A DNA stretch of 64,000 nt from Pinus tabuliformis. Taxonomy: Eukaryota; Streptophyta; Pinopsida; Pinales; Pinaceae. The translations under genes were made by a program, and so were the position numbers. The DNA lies in assembly GCA_031772625.1 (NCBI GenBank), contig CM062813.1, positions 692,922,420-692,986,419 of the forward strand, read 5' to 3'. The notes beneath the pieces are model-generated. The model saw only the letters and a list, made by a program, of their open reading frames with translations. It ran no database searches and had not been told where the DNA came from. Within the stretch, counting starts at the first letter, position 1. Every line of letters begins with the position of its first letter. This document shows positions 1 through 9,695 of the stretch, piece after piece.

Positions 1-648
1 TTTGGTACATAATTCCTTAATGGTTTTTGCATAGATTGGAATGTCCTGAATAACCTGGAGGAGGGGTATTTTTACAAAACTATTTTTTAATTCTCCCAAG
101 AGATCGAAATCGGGATATTTGATTAGGCGAGGTATAATCAATATTTCTGGGAATGGCAGAGAAGAGGTAATAGTTTGTTCGTGGATTTTCTGTTTGACTG
201 TATTATCCCTTTGAGATGTTTGTTCTACAGGTAGTGGTTCTTCCAATTGTATATTTTTATCATCTTCTGACTCGATTATTCGTCCAAACCTCAATTTGAG
301 TTCATTACATTCTCTCAACTCAGTTTCCGGATCTAGAACTTCAATAATTTGTACCAACTAGACTGGTTTTTTGTTGGGATTTGGGTTGGGCTGGGTTGGG
401 AGTTGCGGTCGTAGATTGGGTTGAGGATTATGCTGCAACGTGTAAGGTCCTGGTAGCGTAGGTTGAGGCAGGGGGATTGTCCCTGCTGGCTGGTTCGTAA
501 GTCTTTGTGAGCTTGATTGCCAATTTTGGTTTTGTGAAGTGGAGGGGGACCATTGAGATGGATATGGATTGTTCTGCCAAAATGGTGGAAAGTAAGAGGA
601 ATTTAGCCAACTATTGTTTGGATTTGACTGATTAGACCAAGGTGGCAT
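1..648 (-). other. Athila-like element 1: gag-pol spacer and start of pol
   Basis: Minus-strand translation of 358-648 gives a Pro/Gln/Asn-rich low-complexity stretch with many PQP, NPN and WNQ motifs. The same kind of spacer occurs in the sister element at 39687-40064. From 357 down to 1 the translation continues into an acidic stretch and then the motifs LGELKNSFVKIPLLQ and DIPIYAKTIKELC. These are typical of the region just before the protease in plant Athila-like Ty3 elements. The protease itself would lie beyond the left edge. Treated as a fossil part. Confidence 0.65.
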
Positions 649-768
649 AGAAAATGCTTGTGGTGACCAATTAGGAAAAGGTGGTTGGTTCTGCCATGTA
701 GCCCCTGTGTATTGCTGAGAATTATATTGTCAAGGCTGAAAGAATGGGTCGATAGGCATACCTATTTG

Positions 769-1746
769 TCATGCTTGCCATTGGCGACGTTGATTCAATA
801 GGTAGACTGGTTCCGCTTCTTCCTCTGCCTCTTTGAAGACTGCTTTTAATCTTGGGAGCGATGAGAAATTTTTTGTGGCATGTTCTTTAGTGCATATGGC
901 ACAGGTCTGTACCATATCCACTAGGCATTCTTTATGACTATGTTTCTTTCTGCATCGAGGGAAAAAAATAACCAGGTTTTGTTCTGCTTCGACCTGCTTC
1001 TGCTTGGCTTGCATGATGTCTAATTGTGTTGTCAAGGTTCCTAGGATATCCATTTTGAAATATTCCAGTAGGTTGTTGATTTCAGTACGAGTAATGCTTC
1101 CGCTAGAGATTTTGCTGTCCCTGGTGATCATATCACGTTTAGCTGGTTTCAGTCTTGTACTACCCCTCGAGCACTTGATACACAAATAAATAATGTTAGC
1201 ATAGTATTCTTGATAGATATCACCTTTACCCATGATATTTAATGTCTCTATCCACTGATATTTCATCCCCTTAATCATCATGGTTTTTAGCACGTTATCA
1301 GGTAGATTTGCGTAGGGAGACCTTTGGAGGTTATATTGGAAATGCTCCACATACTCTTCCAAAGTTTCACTAGGTCTTGCTACCATTTGGAATATCTTGT
1401 CCTTTAGTTCTCTAGATCTACAATAATCTTGATATTTTTTAAGGAAGGCAGTTTTCATTTGGTCCCAATCATTTATGGTGCCCCCACCCAGTCCCATAAA
1501 CCAACACAGGGCTGCTCCCTTTAAAGTGGATGGAAATAGCTTCAGTTTCTGGGGTTCGGTGGTGTAATTATAACCCCAACATAGGACGTCGAATTCAAAC
1601 AGGAACGCATCTGGATCTTCTGAAGTGAGTCCATGAAAGGTGGGAATATTTTGTATAGGGATAGCTCTCATGGGGGCATTGACAGTTGTGTCAACAATAG
1701 GATACTGTAATGTAGAGGTCTGGGGTGTTTGTGGATTATTGGCCAT
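769..1746 (-). CDS. gag of Athila-like element 1
   Basis: The 325-codon frame is a Ty3 Gag, the structural capsid-type protein that packages element RNA in cytoplasmic particles. Near residues 36-110 it has the usual plant retrotransposon gag block, with motifs IPTFHGL, DAFLFEFDVLCWGY, KLKLFPSTLKGAALCWFMGLG and FLKKYQDYC. A Cys/His-rich stretch near the C-terminus (residues about 262-300, containing CRKKH, CLVDMVQTC and CAIC) is where this lineage carries its zinc-binding segment. The start at MANNPQTPQTS is the first Met of the frame, and an acidic/charged leader frame lies upstream at 1954-2223. The frame belongs to a broken element and is probably not expressed. Confidence 0.75.
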   Translation of the reverse strand: MANNPQTPQTSTLQYPIVDTTVNAPMRAIPIQNIPTFHGLTSEDPDAFLFEFDVLCWGYNYTTEPQKLKLFPSTLKGAALCWFMGLGGGTINDWDQMKTAFLKKYQDYCRSRELKDKIFQMVARPSETLEEYVEHFQYNLQRSPYANLPDNVLKTMMIKGMKYQWIETLNIMGKGDIYQEYYANIIYLCIKCSRGSTRLKPAKRDMITRDSKISSGSITRTEINNLLEYFKMDILGTLTTQLDIMQAKQKQVEAEQNLVIFFPRCRKKHSHKECLVDMVQTCAICTKEHATKNFSSLPRLKAVFKEAEEEAEPVYLLNQRRQWQA

Positions 1747-1953
1747 TTGATCAAAGATATGCTAGTACCCTTCCAGGATCTCTGGAGCTAGAGAGTTATC
1801 CCTAGGATGTCTAGAAGAGGCAGGAATGATCCTAACAACACTCCCTTGATCTGGGACACTGGGTGTCCTCTGCTCAATTACTACCTCAGATTCCCCTGTT
1901 TCTCCTTCTCCTTCACGGATGTTGCAATAATTCCCTTCTTGTGAGGGAATTGG

Positions 1954-2223
1954 TCACGAATTTTCAATATCTTGAAAACTCTGCTTAGTCCCTTCAGTTT
2001 TACTATGGACCTCAGCGTAGGCTACAGATGGTGAGCCTGTGGCCCGAAGGGAGATAATAGGTTGTCTAGAAGCAATGGTTTGGGGACCTACTGATGGCTG
2101 AGATTCAACTTTTCTTAAGATGTCATTGATAAAATTTGATCGTCCAAGGGTCATCGGTCCCTTAGATTTTTCAGGTTTGGGGTGTGGGATTGTATTTTTT
2201 TCTGGTCTTTTCTTCTTATTCAT
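1954..2223 (-). other. Leader reading frame upstream of gag, element 1
   Basis: A short 89-codon frame lies between the primer site and gag, rich in Lys, Pro and Ser (starts MNKKKRPEKNT). It matches no domain I recognise. Athila-like and Tat elements often have a long, poorly conserved N-terminal Gag extension at this position, and the plus-strand sister element has a comparable acidic/basic extension at 38177-38800. I read it as the N-terminal part of the Gag region rather than a separate gene. Confidence 0.4.
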
Positions 2224-2527
2224 TCATGAAAAAATTCAAATGTTTACCTTAAATTCATAGCAATTCTACTGGAAAGTGGGTGGGGGAGCAAGCATTTTAC
2301 TTGCTCCGTACGCAGGTTCTTACCTTCCATTTTTAATACCCATATCTCTCTCAACAGACAAACATCAAACACCTACTTCACTTCTCTGTAGTTGTGCTGA
2401 AAAGAAGGCAGAGGAGCAAGCACTTTACTTGCTCGTTACGTAGATTCTTACCTTCCATTTTCAATACCCAATTCTTTCCCAACAATAATTATTAGCATAC
2501 ATCACTCTTTGTAAAATGGTGACACTT

Positions 2528-2545
2528 TCCCTGACAACAATGCCA
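2528..2545 (-). promoter_or_regulatory. Primer-binding site of element 1 (tRNA-Asp type, diverged)
   Basis: The minus strand reads TGGCATTGTTGTCAGGGA, a five-difference variant of TGGCGCCGTTGCCGGGGA, which in Athila-like elements pairs with the 3-prime end of tRNA-Asp. It lies three bases from the LTR end (CCAACA on the minus strand). This is the expected geometry for priming minus-strand DNA synthesis. Confidence 0.7.
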
Positions 2546-2548
2546 AAA

Positions 2549-3650
2549 TGTTGGTTGATAAAAGGTGTCTTTTAAAACTACTAATTACCTCACATTAATC
2601 ATCAACCTGGGCAAGTCCTTTTATTCCAAGCATGTACATAATATGTGCATGCTATGAATCCAGAGAGTAATGTTTCTTAAAATGAAGTATAAAAATTTGA
2701 TACAAGAGTAAACAGATGCATTTATAAAACTCAAGTTGCAACTGTTAAAGGAAATATTACATCTAAGCATCAAGACTTAATCCTCTGCTTGAAATCATAA
2801 TCAAATCTCACACAAGAAAAACAATAGCATCAACCGAGAGCGTAGTAGCAATAACCAATCTCTTCTTAGCTGATTCTATCTAAATCATACTCAATCTCAA
2901 TTAAGAAATCCAAATGGAAAGGATGTCAACCGAGAGTTCAATAGCGATAACCAAACTCTTTCAGCTGATTAAATCAATAAGGTTCACTATCTTAACGGCT
3001 AAGTAATTTAATCTTCAATAAGCGTAAATAAAATCAAATGAAAATGCTGCAAAACATGTAAAGAAAATGTACTAACTTCAATATAAGAAATTGGTAAAGA
3101 GAAAATAAGATAGACTCACAGAAAATGGGAAGACTATTAAACCAATCAAACTTGCGAGAATCAGAAATATATAACACAAGGGAGCAGTTTAATCCACCAG
3201 AGGTCGGGCCCTTAGCCACCAACGAATACTATTGATCTACTTCAGAGAATACGAATGAACGACAACGTGAATTATATATTAACTATTGAACTCAAGTATC
3301 ATTTCAATACGGTCATGTTCTCCAAAAGCATGGGTTTGTAAATTAAATTTACAATTTGAAATAACAGAGATCGATCCCCTTTCCTCCTACAATGTTTTAC
3401 TTTTATAGTCAGAAAGAGGTAAAAGGTAAATGTGAACCCTCGGGATCAGGAGATCCTGAGGGATTCACAACTGAATGCTATCTTTTGACACCCTTCATAT
3501 TTAGCGTTGATCCTCCTGAGTCGTTCTCCGACCTGACCGCAACCGACGCGCCCCATTCTTCCTTTGTTGGTTTATGTTGTTCTGTCTTTAGGGAACAACA
3601 AATGTTCCCTTCATCGTTTCTCTGCATAAAAAGGAGTAAAATTTAGTTAT
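2549..3650 (-). repeat. 5-prime LTR of Athila-like element 1 (outer edge uncertain)
   Basis: The inner edge is fixed by the primer site: the plus strand begins TGTTGGTTGATAAAAGG. A TATA box on the minus strand at 3401-3407 supports LTR promoter identity. Inside are two imperfect copies of a ~45-bp unit (around 2830-2875 and 2928-2972) containing TCAACCGAGAG and AGCTGATT. No second LTR is in the window, so the outer edge could lie anywhere from about 3650 to 3830. Confidence 0.55.
3401..3407 (-). promoter_or_regulatory. TATA box of the element 1 LTR
   Basis: The minus strand reads GACTATAAAAGT. It lies within the LTR at a position compatible with a U3 promoter for the minus-strand transcript. 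Confidence 0.4.
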
Positions 3651-3699
3651 GGTGGCTAGATCTTAATCGAGAGTAGTTCATCCATTTCTTATCATAATC

Positions 3700-5180
3700 C
3701 ATCAATACGTTAGCAAATCAAGATATGAAAGAGATAAGAAAAGAGGAAAAAGGCGATGGAATTAAGAGTAAATACATACCCATTTCGTAACTCAACACCT
3801 ACCTTCTTTGGATCTGTGCTGCACTTAACATGGAACAGAGTGGTCTCTAGGTCCGCTCCTCCCTGGTCCGACTACTGGTCCTCCTCCTCTATCTCCGAGG
3901 AAGGAAACTTCTGACTCCTGTCAGAGCCACACTCCTCTTCTTCCGCCTTTCATCCCGTCTGCTTCATGGTGGCACGCTCTGCCTTGGCCTTGTCCTCAGC
4001 CTCATTTTTCTTTTTTCAACCAACTTCTCCATCTTTAGCTTGGCCTCTTCCTTTTTCCGTTGTGCTACAGTCTTGCTAGATCCAGCTGTCAAGTCCAAGG
4101 TGGTGCACCAATCTGCCGGCTAGCAGTCGAGAATCGCTATAATTGTGTCGTTTGTGGCTAGGTATGGCAAGTCACACCATTTTTTCTTAGGGTCCTTTCA
4201 TGCTCGTATCGAGATGCGGTGGAAGTCGGCCTTGAACTCCACATACTCTTGTAGCTTCTCAAAAATAGTTGGTGACAACCACGGTTTGCGGTTGATGGCC
4301 ATATGGATGCTCATCTCCATCAAGATCCAAAAGACCTTGTTGTCCTTGACCCTTTGAGGGTCCTTCGTAGCCCATAGTGAAGCGAACTTCGTTGCCTCTG
4401 GTAGGTCGGGTGCGACCAGAGGAAACTGGCTATCCTCTGGTAACTCCCACGCGACCAACACTATGGACAATAGCAGCCAGGCATAGTGGAATGTTTTGTT
4501 TTGATCATGCACCTCTCTACAGTTCGTAAGGAACTCGCCGTAAAGGTAGAGTTCTTAGTTAAACTGTATGCCCTCCACACATTGGGCCGCTAAGGCTACT
4601 ACTGGTGCCGACACTTCGTCCACGCGACACTTTCGCATAATATTTCCTGCCAAGATTTGTATTGCTACTTTGACCATGGGGTCAGCTATACTTGTGATGG
4701 CATAGCCTCATGAATTCTTAGTGACTTTGAATTTGTCCTTCATTGCTTCAGTGAGGTCGCACTCACCTGTCTTTCCACCAAACACCATGGTTAGATTTTC
4801 TCCTGAGTGCGGCATCCGATTGATCCTATGGATTAGCATGTCAGTGATGGGTGTCGGCTATTCGAGCCACAGACACCCATCGTGCACCAAGAACAAAAGT
4901 TGCTTGATCACTACGATGGTTACGGGTGTGTGGTTGTAATGTGGCACCCACAGCATGTTCAATAGGCCCGCCTTATCCACCCCTTTTACCCACTTCCTTG
5001 GCTCTAGCGTGGTAACACTAGAGTCTTTGTAGAAGACATGGTACATGAGTTGGTCCATCGCTAGGTGGGGAAAACGTTCTGCATCAGCCAAATCCCAGTC
5101 TTCCAATTTTAATAGGGGGATATGCCCAAGACGCGGTCCTTCAAAGATGATTTGGTCCGGTAGTAAGGGTGTGTGCAATG
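3700..5180 (-). pseudogene. Decayed retroelement-associated frame of unknown function
   Basis: Two long minus-strand stretches (4858-5178 and 4198-4512) and the sequence between and after them read as one eroded protein of more than 300 residues. Recognisable pieces include GHIPLLKLEDWDLADAE, WVPHYNHTP, the motif HDGCLWLE and a C-terminal block rich in Lys, Glu and Arg. I associate this pattern with hypothetical proteins repeated in large plant genomes, especially next to Ty3 elements, but know no function. It could be an extra frame of a retroelement or a repeated host gene. No target duplications or LTRs frame it, so its owner is unclear. Because it may belong to a retroelement I treat it as a fossil and do not detail its breaks. 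Confidence 0.4.
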
Positions 5181-5214
5181 TGACCCTACGAAGTTTTCCA
5201 ATATGAAAGGAATA

Positions 5215-5513
5215 ATAGGAGACCTGGGTTTCATGAATATCACCCTAAAACTGGACGCGAAACCTATGAAACAAAGACCTTACCACCTCAATCTGAAGTA
5301 TAAGGAAAGGGTCTGTGTGGATTAGATAAGATGCTCGCGGTGGGTATTATTGAACCATTGGAAGAATTTGATTGGGTAAGCCCAATATTGGTTCAGTAAA
5401 AGAAGAAGAAGGAATAAATAAGGATATGCATAGAGCTCAGGAAGTTGAGTGATGCCTGCATACATGATCCCTTCCCAACCCTGTTCACCAATGAGGTCTT
5501 GGATAATGTTGGT
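5215..5513 (+). mobile_element. Ty3 reverse transcriptase fragment
   Basis: The plus-strand translation contains DKMLAVGIIEPLEEFDWVSPI, RICIELRKLSDACIHD and DPFPTLF.NEVLDNVGG. These correspond to the N-terminal third of a Ty3 reverse transcriptase (the KMLAAGIIEPV, RICVDLRKLN and PFPTPFTDEVLD motifs of the family). The fragment stops where the small element at 5514 begins, and its expected continuation is not found on the other side. It is a broken remnant. Confidence 0.7.
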
Positions 5514-5958
5514 TGTTGTAGATCTAACCCCAAGAATATTATAGATAATGCAAATAAAACCAGAAATAATATGATAATAGATATAACCCAAGAATAATGC
5601 TTCTTTATTGATCAACACCCTTAAGGTAGGGCAACACCATACATTCACTCCTTAAGGAAGGAGAACACTTCACAAGCCATATGCCTGTTCATACCATAAT
5701 CCTTCACTCTCTCCCATGTGGAGTCTCTAGCCTCTATATAGGCCTCATACATACAATACCATGGGTCATTACCATGGTTCCCTCATACCATCAACTAATA
5801 CCATGGGCCCATTACATTATTATTAACTACTTGTGGTCCCTTACATGACATGGGTTAACCACCTTATTTATTAGTATGGCCCATCCCACTATTACATTAT
5901 TACCTTGGGTACCTCCCTTGGTACCCCATATTATCCCCCCTAGGTATATAAAATTCCA
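5514..5958 (-). repeat. Left (3-prime) LTR of the TRIM-like element
   Basis: The repeat begins TGTTGTAGATCTAACCCC on the plus strand and ends near TATATAAAATTCCA. It shares almost its whole length with 6246-6707. A TATATA motif at 5735-5740 within CTCTATATAGG is a plausible promoter core. Confidence 0.75.
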
Positions 5959-6151
5959 CCCCCCTAAGCATATTTCGTCCCCGAAACATGGGAAGAACAC
6001 AAATAATAAGATCTACTCAAAAGAGTAGTCCACTGGTACCATGCATGTGCATCTAGCCATCCAAAAATCCCTGCAAAAACTAAAAAAAAATCTCCACTTT
6101 TGTGCCCAAGAAAGTGCTCTAATACAAATTGTTGTTCCATAACCACTTCTG

Positions 6152-6243
6152 GCTCTGATACCACTTGTTGTGGGTCTGATCCAAGAATATTATAGATCTG
6201 ATATGAATTAGCTCTGATACCACTTGTTGTAGCTCTGATACCA
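6152..6243 (-). promoter_or_regulatory. Three stacked tRNA-iMet-type primer sites
   Basis: The 12-mer GCTCTGATACCA (plus strand, the complement of the TGGTATCAGAGC primer site) occurs three times, at 6152-6163, 6211-6222 and 6232-6243. Each copy is followed on the plus strand by a short piece resembling the LTR end (ACTTGTTGT or ATTGTTGT, and once also the block with AATATTATAGATC). Only the copy at 6232-6243 abuts the LTR and should be functional. The others look like duplicated LTR-end/primer-site junctions. Confidence 0.7.
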
Positions 6244-6245
6244 AT

Positions 6246-6707
6246 TGTTGTAGATCTAACCCCAAGAATATTATAGATAATGAAAATAAACCCAGAAATA
6301 ATATGATAATAGATATAACCCAAGAATAACAAGATAGAATATATAGAAATTCTTCTTTATTGATCAACACCCTTAAGGTAGGGAAACACCATACATTCAC
6401 TCCTTAAGGAAGGAGAACACTCCACAAGCCATATGCCTGTTCATACCATAATCCTTCACTCTCTCCCATGTGGAGTCTCTAGCCTCTATATAGGCCTCAT
6501 ACATACAATACCATGGGTCATTACCATGGTTCCCTCATACCATCAACTAATACCATGGGCCCATTACATTATTATTAACTACTTGTGGTCCCTTACATGA
6601 CATGGGTTAACCACTTTATTTATTACTATGGCCCATCCCATTATTACATTATTACCTTGGGTACCTCCCTTGGTACCCCATATTATCCCCCCTAGGTATA
6701 TAAAATT
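6246..6707 (-). repeat. Right (5-prime) LTR of the TRIM-like element
   Basis: Direct repeat of 5514-5958, starting TGTTGTAGATCTAACCCC directly after a primer site. A TATATA core lies at 6475-6480. The outer edge is uncertain by a few bases because the terminal TG/CA seen in the other copy is not preserved here. Confidence 0.7.
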
Positions 6708-6719
6708 TGTGGTACTTGA

Positions 6720-7221
6720 GTACCAAATTCCACTCAGAATCCTTGATACCCAGCTTCGTGTGAAGGGTATGGAAAACAATTGTGAACTCAGGCAAATCTT
6801 GGTCCCTTCCCTGTCGTAGCGTGGTCCACTTTATGTATTTATCTTCATAGCTCTCGACAGGGTAATATTGTTCCTTGATGGCGTCTCGAAAAGAATTCCA
6901 AGTGGGTGCAGCTGAAAATAGTGAGGATTCCCTCTCATCCTTTTGTTCACAGTAGGTTTCCCATCAATCCTTGACATGTGGGGTAGCTTTGAGAAGGAAA
7001 AAGTAATATTTTTCCCGATTGGAAAAGTCATGAACTGAAAAATATCCTTCCAACAGATTTAACCATTTATCTACAACGTTTGCATCTATCTGGCCCTCAA
7101 ATATGGGAATATCAAAGTTAAATTTTACCTTAAAAGGAGTGGCACCTCCAAAGTGGCTATTGGATGAAGATGTGTCACCTGTGGGTAGTTGTCGAAGGAT
7201 ATGGGCAAAGTTATCCATCAT
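6720..7221 (-). CDS. gag fragment of the Ty3 remnant
   Basis: The minus-strand frame starting MMDNFAHILRQLPTGD contains KVKFNFDIPIFEGQIDANVV, DKWLNLLEGYF and, further on, the blocks SAAPTWNSFRDAIKEQYYP and YIKWTTLRQGRDQ. These are the standard landmarks of a plant Ty3 retrotransposon gag domain. The fragment stops at the edge of the TRIM-like element. It is part of a broken fossil. Confidence 0.65.
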
Positions 7222-7423
7222 CGTGTTCCTTCATCACTCGAGGGCTTCCTCGAGCAATATTTTGAAAGGATATCTTGCCCCCTCGTCTTTATTTTCTTCC
7301 ACCATGGGAGGTCGTCGAGGTTTGTGAGGCTAGTCTTGCAAAGGTTCAACCAGTTCGAGCCCTAGCTCCTTATACCCTAACCTCATTGGACACATACAAA
7401 GAAAAATAGAGAAAGAGCATACC

Positions 7424-7435
7424 ACTCTGATACCA
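7424..7435 (-). promoter_or_regulatory. tRNA-iMet-type primer site of the Ty3 remnant
   Basis: The minus strand reads TGGTATCAGAGT, one base from the LTR edge. It differs from the iMet consensus TGGTATCAGAGC at the last base. Confidence 0.65.
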
Positions 7436-7436
7436 C

Positions 7437-8045
7437 TGATCCAACTTAAACATGAATGTAACAAATTATAGATATAACCATAAATACAGAGATGCGGTAG
7501 AAATAACATTTCATTTCATTAATATCAAAATACTAAAATATGCTTACAAACAGAATGGAAATAAACTAGCTCGGGCAATGGTAGCTTATCTCTGAGAAGA
7601 GATGTGGTGGCTACATGCCTCTGAACTGTGTTACAATGAGGCTCAAGGGCCTATTTATTATTGAACAACAAGGGAAAATCCTAAACAACCATAACTCTGA
7701 CCCCATGAGATGGAACACCAAGAGTTTGTGGGCCCTGTTGGGGTTAGTTGGGCAGCTAACTTCCCGGGGTCGTAACTTGGTCATATCATCTCCGTTTGGC
7801 GCGTACGATACCTTGTTTGAAAGGTATCTCTAGTACTACAGGATTTACTACATTTCCAAGCCTATGGGCCCGAGCCTACTGTGGACCTCAAAAAAACGTC
7901 ATTGGGGGGGTCAAAACTACTCTAGATGTTTAGGACCTAAAAAACTGCTAAAAATAGTAAATGCTGCAATAAACAAGGAAATAGATGAAATCGACTAGAG
8001 GTCTAGGTGGAATAGGTGGGTGGCCACTAATATCCACCTGGATCA
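7437..8045 (-). repeat. 5-prime LTR of the Ty3 remnant
   Basis: The 609-bp segment begins TGATCC right after the primer site and ends GGATCA, giving a 6-bp terminal inverted repeat as LTRs have. Its other LTR is not in the window, so the outer edge rests on the inverted repeat alone. Confidence 0.6.
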
Positions 8046-8342
8046 ACTTGGGTCATATTTGGTCTTGTAGTAGAACAAGTATTTTGCAAAGATTGTACCA
8101 CATGTTGGCGTAGGATGCAGGTGTCAGTTCTTCACTTATGGCTCTGAATAACAAATGTGAATGACAAGGAAGTGTGGCCTGTCAGGGAACTTGTTGTGCA
8201 GAAAAGGGAGTAAAATATATTGCAGATTGTGTTCATGATTTTGGAGGACCAAAATCTCCTTTGTGGGGAGGAATGATCCAGGTGGCTCCATAAAGGCTCA
8301 ATTTTCAAAGTGTCTGGATCTCAGCAGTATTGGCACCAGGTT
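8046..8342. other. Unassigned stretch, nothing recognised
   Basis: About 300 bp between an LTR and the target duplication of the copia element. I see no long frame, repeat or RNA-like structure in it. It continues past the copia element at 13423, since the same ATAGT site was split. Confidence 0.5.
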
Positions 8343-8347
8343 ATAGT

Positions 8348-8843
8348 TGTAGGTTTTAACCCTGTACAGAAATTACCTCTAGACAAATTCTAAAACTAGA
8401 AAATAAACAATGATGAGTATATTAAACAAATACACAAATATTTCCCCTAGATCCCAAAACCAGGACTACTAGATTGATTTTTTCATTATGCTCCTTTCAA
8501 TGTTACGATATATATATATATATATATATTCTGAAGCATTCATAAACCCCAATCCATTAACCCTAGATTAGAACATAATCGTAGTTCCCTTGACTGGATC
8601 TATAAAATACCATGGGTAGAAATCCATGATGCCCAAAACCATGTGCAAAACCCATGCACAAAACCATAAGTAGGTCCACCCACCTAATATAGGGTCCAAA
8701 AAAAAAATCTTGGGGTGCTGCCCGGACCCTGTGTAGGGGGGCTACTACCCCCCTAAAACCCCCCCTATTGCACCTGGAGCAACGAATGAGGGGAAACTAT
8801 CGCCACCCCTATGACGTGGAAAGAATATAACACACACCCAACA
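8348..8843 (-). repeat. 3-prime LTR of copia element 1
   Basis: Starts TGTAGGTTTTAACCC and ends ACACACCCAACA. It holds a (TA)n tract near 8507-8529. The purine tract of the minus strand, CAACAAGTGGGAGAA (8844-8858), lies directly inside it as the likely polypurine primer. Confidence 0.85.
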
Positions 8844-9051
8844 TTCTCCCACTTGTTGTTTTCTTTTCCACACAGGGGGTCACAGGAGAGCTTAGTCATT
8901 AGTCTAGACCTGTAACGCCCATTGTTTCTCTACACCAAGAAAACTTCTCAGTGCTCACAAACTTCGTCAATGCATCTGCAACATTCTTCAAAGTGTCCAC
9001 CTTTACCAACAACACATTTTTGTCCTCAACCATATCCCTCACAAAGTGATA

Positions 9052-9695
9052 TTAAACATCAATGTGCTTTGTATTTGAATTATAAGAAGTGTTCTTTGCC
9101 AAGAAAATTACACTTTGGCTGTACAGTATATCCTTATAGCCCAATGTACTAACCCCATACTTAAACACAATATTTGCAACCAAATTTCTTCGTTGCTTGC
9201 ATGAGTGGCTGCCATGTATTCTTCCTCTATAGTTGAAAGTGCCACTACATATTGTCTCTTGCTCATCCAATTGACTGCACCTCCAAATAGGTTAAACACA
9301 TACCCACTTGTAGATCTTCTGTGATCCAAATCTCCAGCCTAGTCTAAATCAACAAAGCCACAGATGTCCAAAACTTTTTCCAATCCTAGTCTTCCTTGGT
9401 AGCACAGACCATAATCACTAGTGCCACACAAATACCTGAAAACCTGTTTCACTGTTGTCCAATGTTCCTTCCCTGGTTTTGACATAAACCTGCTCAAAAC
9501 TCCCACTGCATGTGTAATGTTTGGTCTATTACATACCATTGCGTACATCAGGACACAAACTGCACTTGCGTATGGAACACGGGACATGTCCTCTTCCTCT
9601 TCTTGTGTCTTGGGACACTGTTCAACAGATAAATTTACACCTATAGGAATAGGAACCTTCATCAGTTTCCTATCTTGCATATTAAACCTTTGCAA
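9052..9695 (-). CDS. Copia element 1: end of reverse transcriptase and RNase H
   Basis: Minus-strand frames give MQRFNMQDRKLMKVPIPIG, VPYASAVCVLMYAMVCNRPN (the YASAVGSLMYAM motif of copia elements), FRYLCGTSDYGLCY and then DHRRSTSGYVFNLFGGAVNW with STIEEEYMAATHASNEEIW. The last two are the RNase H landmarks DxxRSTSGY and EAEYMAAT. The region is part of the broken copia fossil. Confidence 0.8.

Larger units (their letters stand above)
1..3650 (-). mobile_element. Athila-like Ty3 LTR element 1, 5-prime part
   Basis: Read on the minus strand this is, in order, LTR, primer-binding site, leader, gag, a Pro/Gln/Asn-rich spacer and the start of pol, which runs off the left edge. The gag resembles that of the plus-strand element at 36989-57200: both have a FHGL motif, an FEVLC-type block and a WFMGLG motif. 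The primer site is a diverged tRNA-Asp-type site, as is known for the Athila lineage. The element is broken, with several breaks, and looks old. Its outer LTR edge was not found, so the right limit is approximate. Confidence 0.75.
5514..6707 (-). mobile_element. TRIM-like small LTR element with two LTRs
   Basis: Two direct repeats of about 450 bp enclose only ~290 bp with no coding capacity. On the minus strand the inner edge of the right repeat meets a tRNA-iMet-type primer site (TGGTATCAGAGC). The left repeat is preceded by a purine tract (AGGGGGG). This is the layout of a terminal-repeat retrotransposon in miniature. The LTRs differ by only a few base changes (roughly 2 percent by eye) plus one indel of about 17 bp, so the insertion is comparatively young. 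No clear 5-bp target duplication was seen, and the left and right flanks belong to different Ty3 sequences. Confidence 0.7.
6708..8045 (-). mobile_element. Ty3 element remnant: gag, primer site and 5-prime LTR
   Basis: On the minus strand this reads LTR (7437-8045), tRNA-iMet-type primer site (7424-7435), a short leader, and gag from about 7330 down to the edge of the TRIM-like element. It is a partial, broken element. Its pol and second LTR are not next to it. Confidence 0.7.

Noticed and set aside
6152-6243. tRNA gene fragments
   Set aside because: Only the 12-base primer-site complement is present, without arms of a tRNA. The same 12-mer marks primer sites at other LTRs in the window.
8507-8529. 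(TA)n tract as a promoter
   Set aside because: It lies in a copia LTR but the tract is a simple repeat of different length in the other LTR, so it does not by itself support a promoter call.
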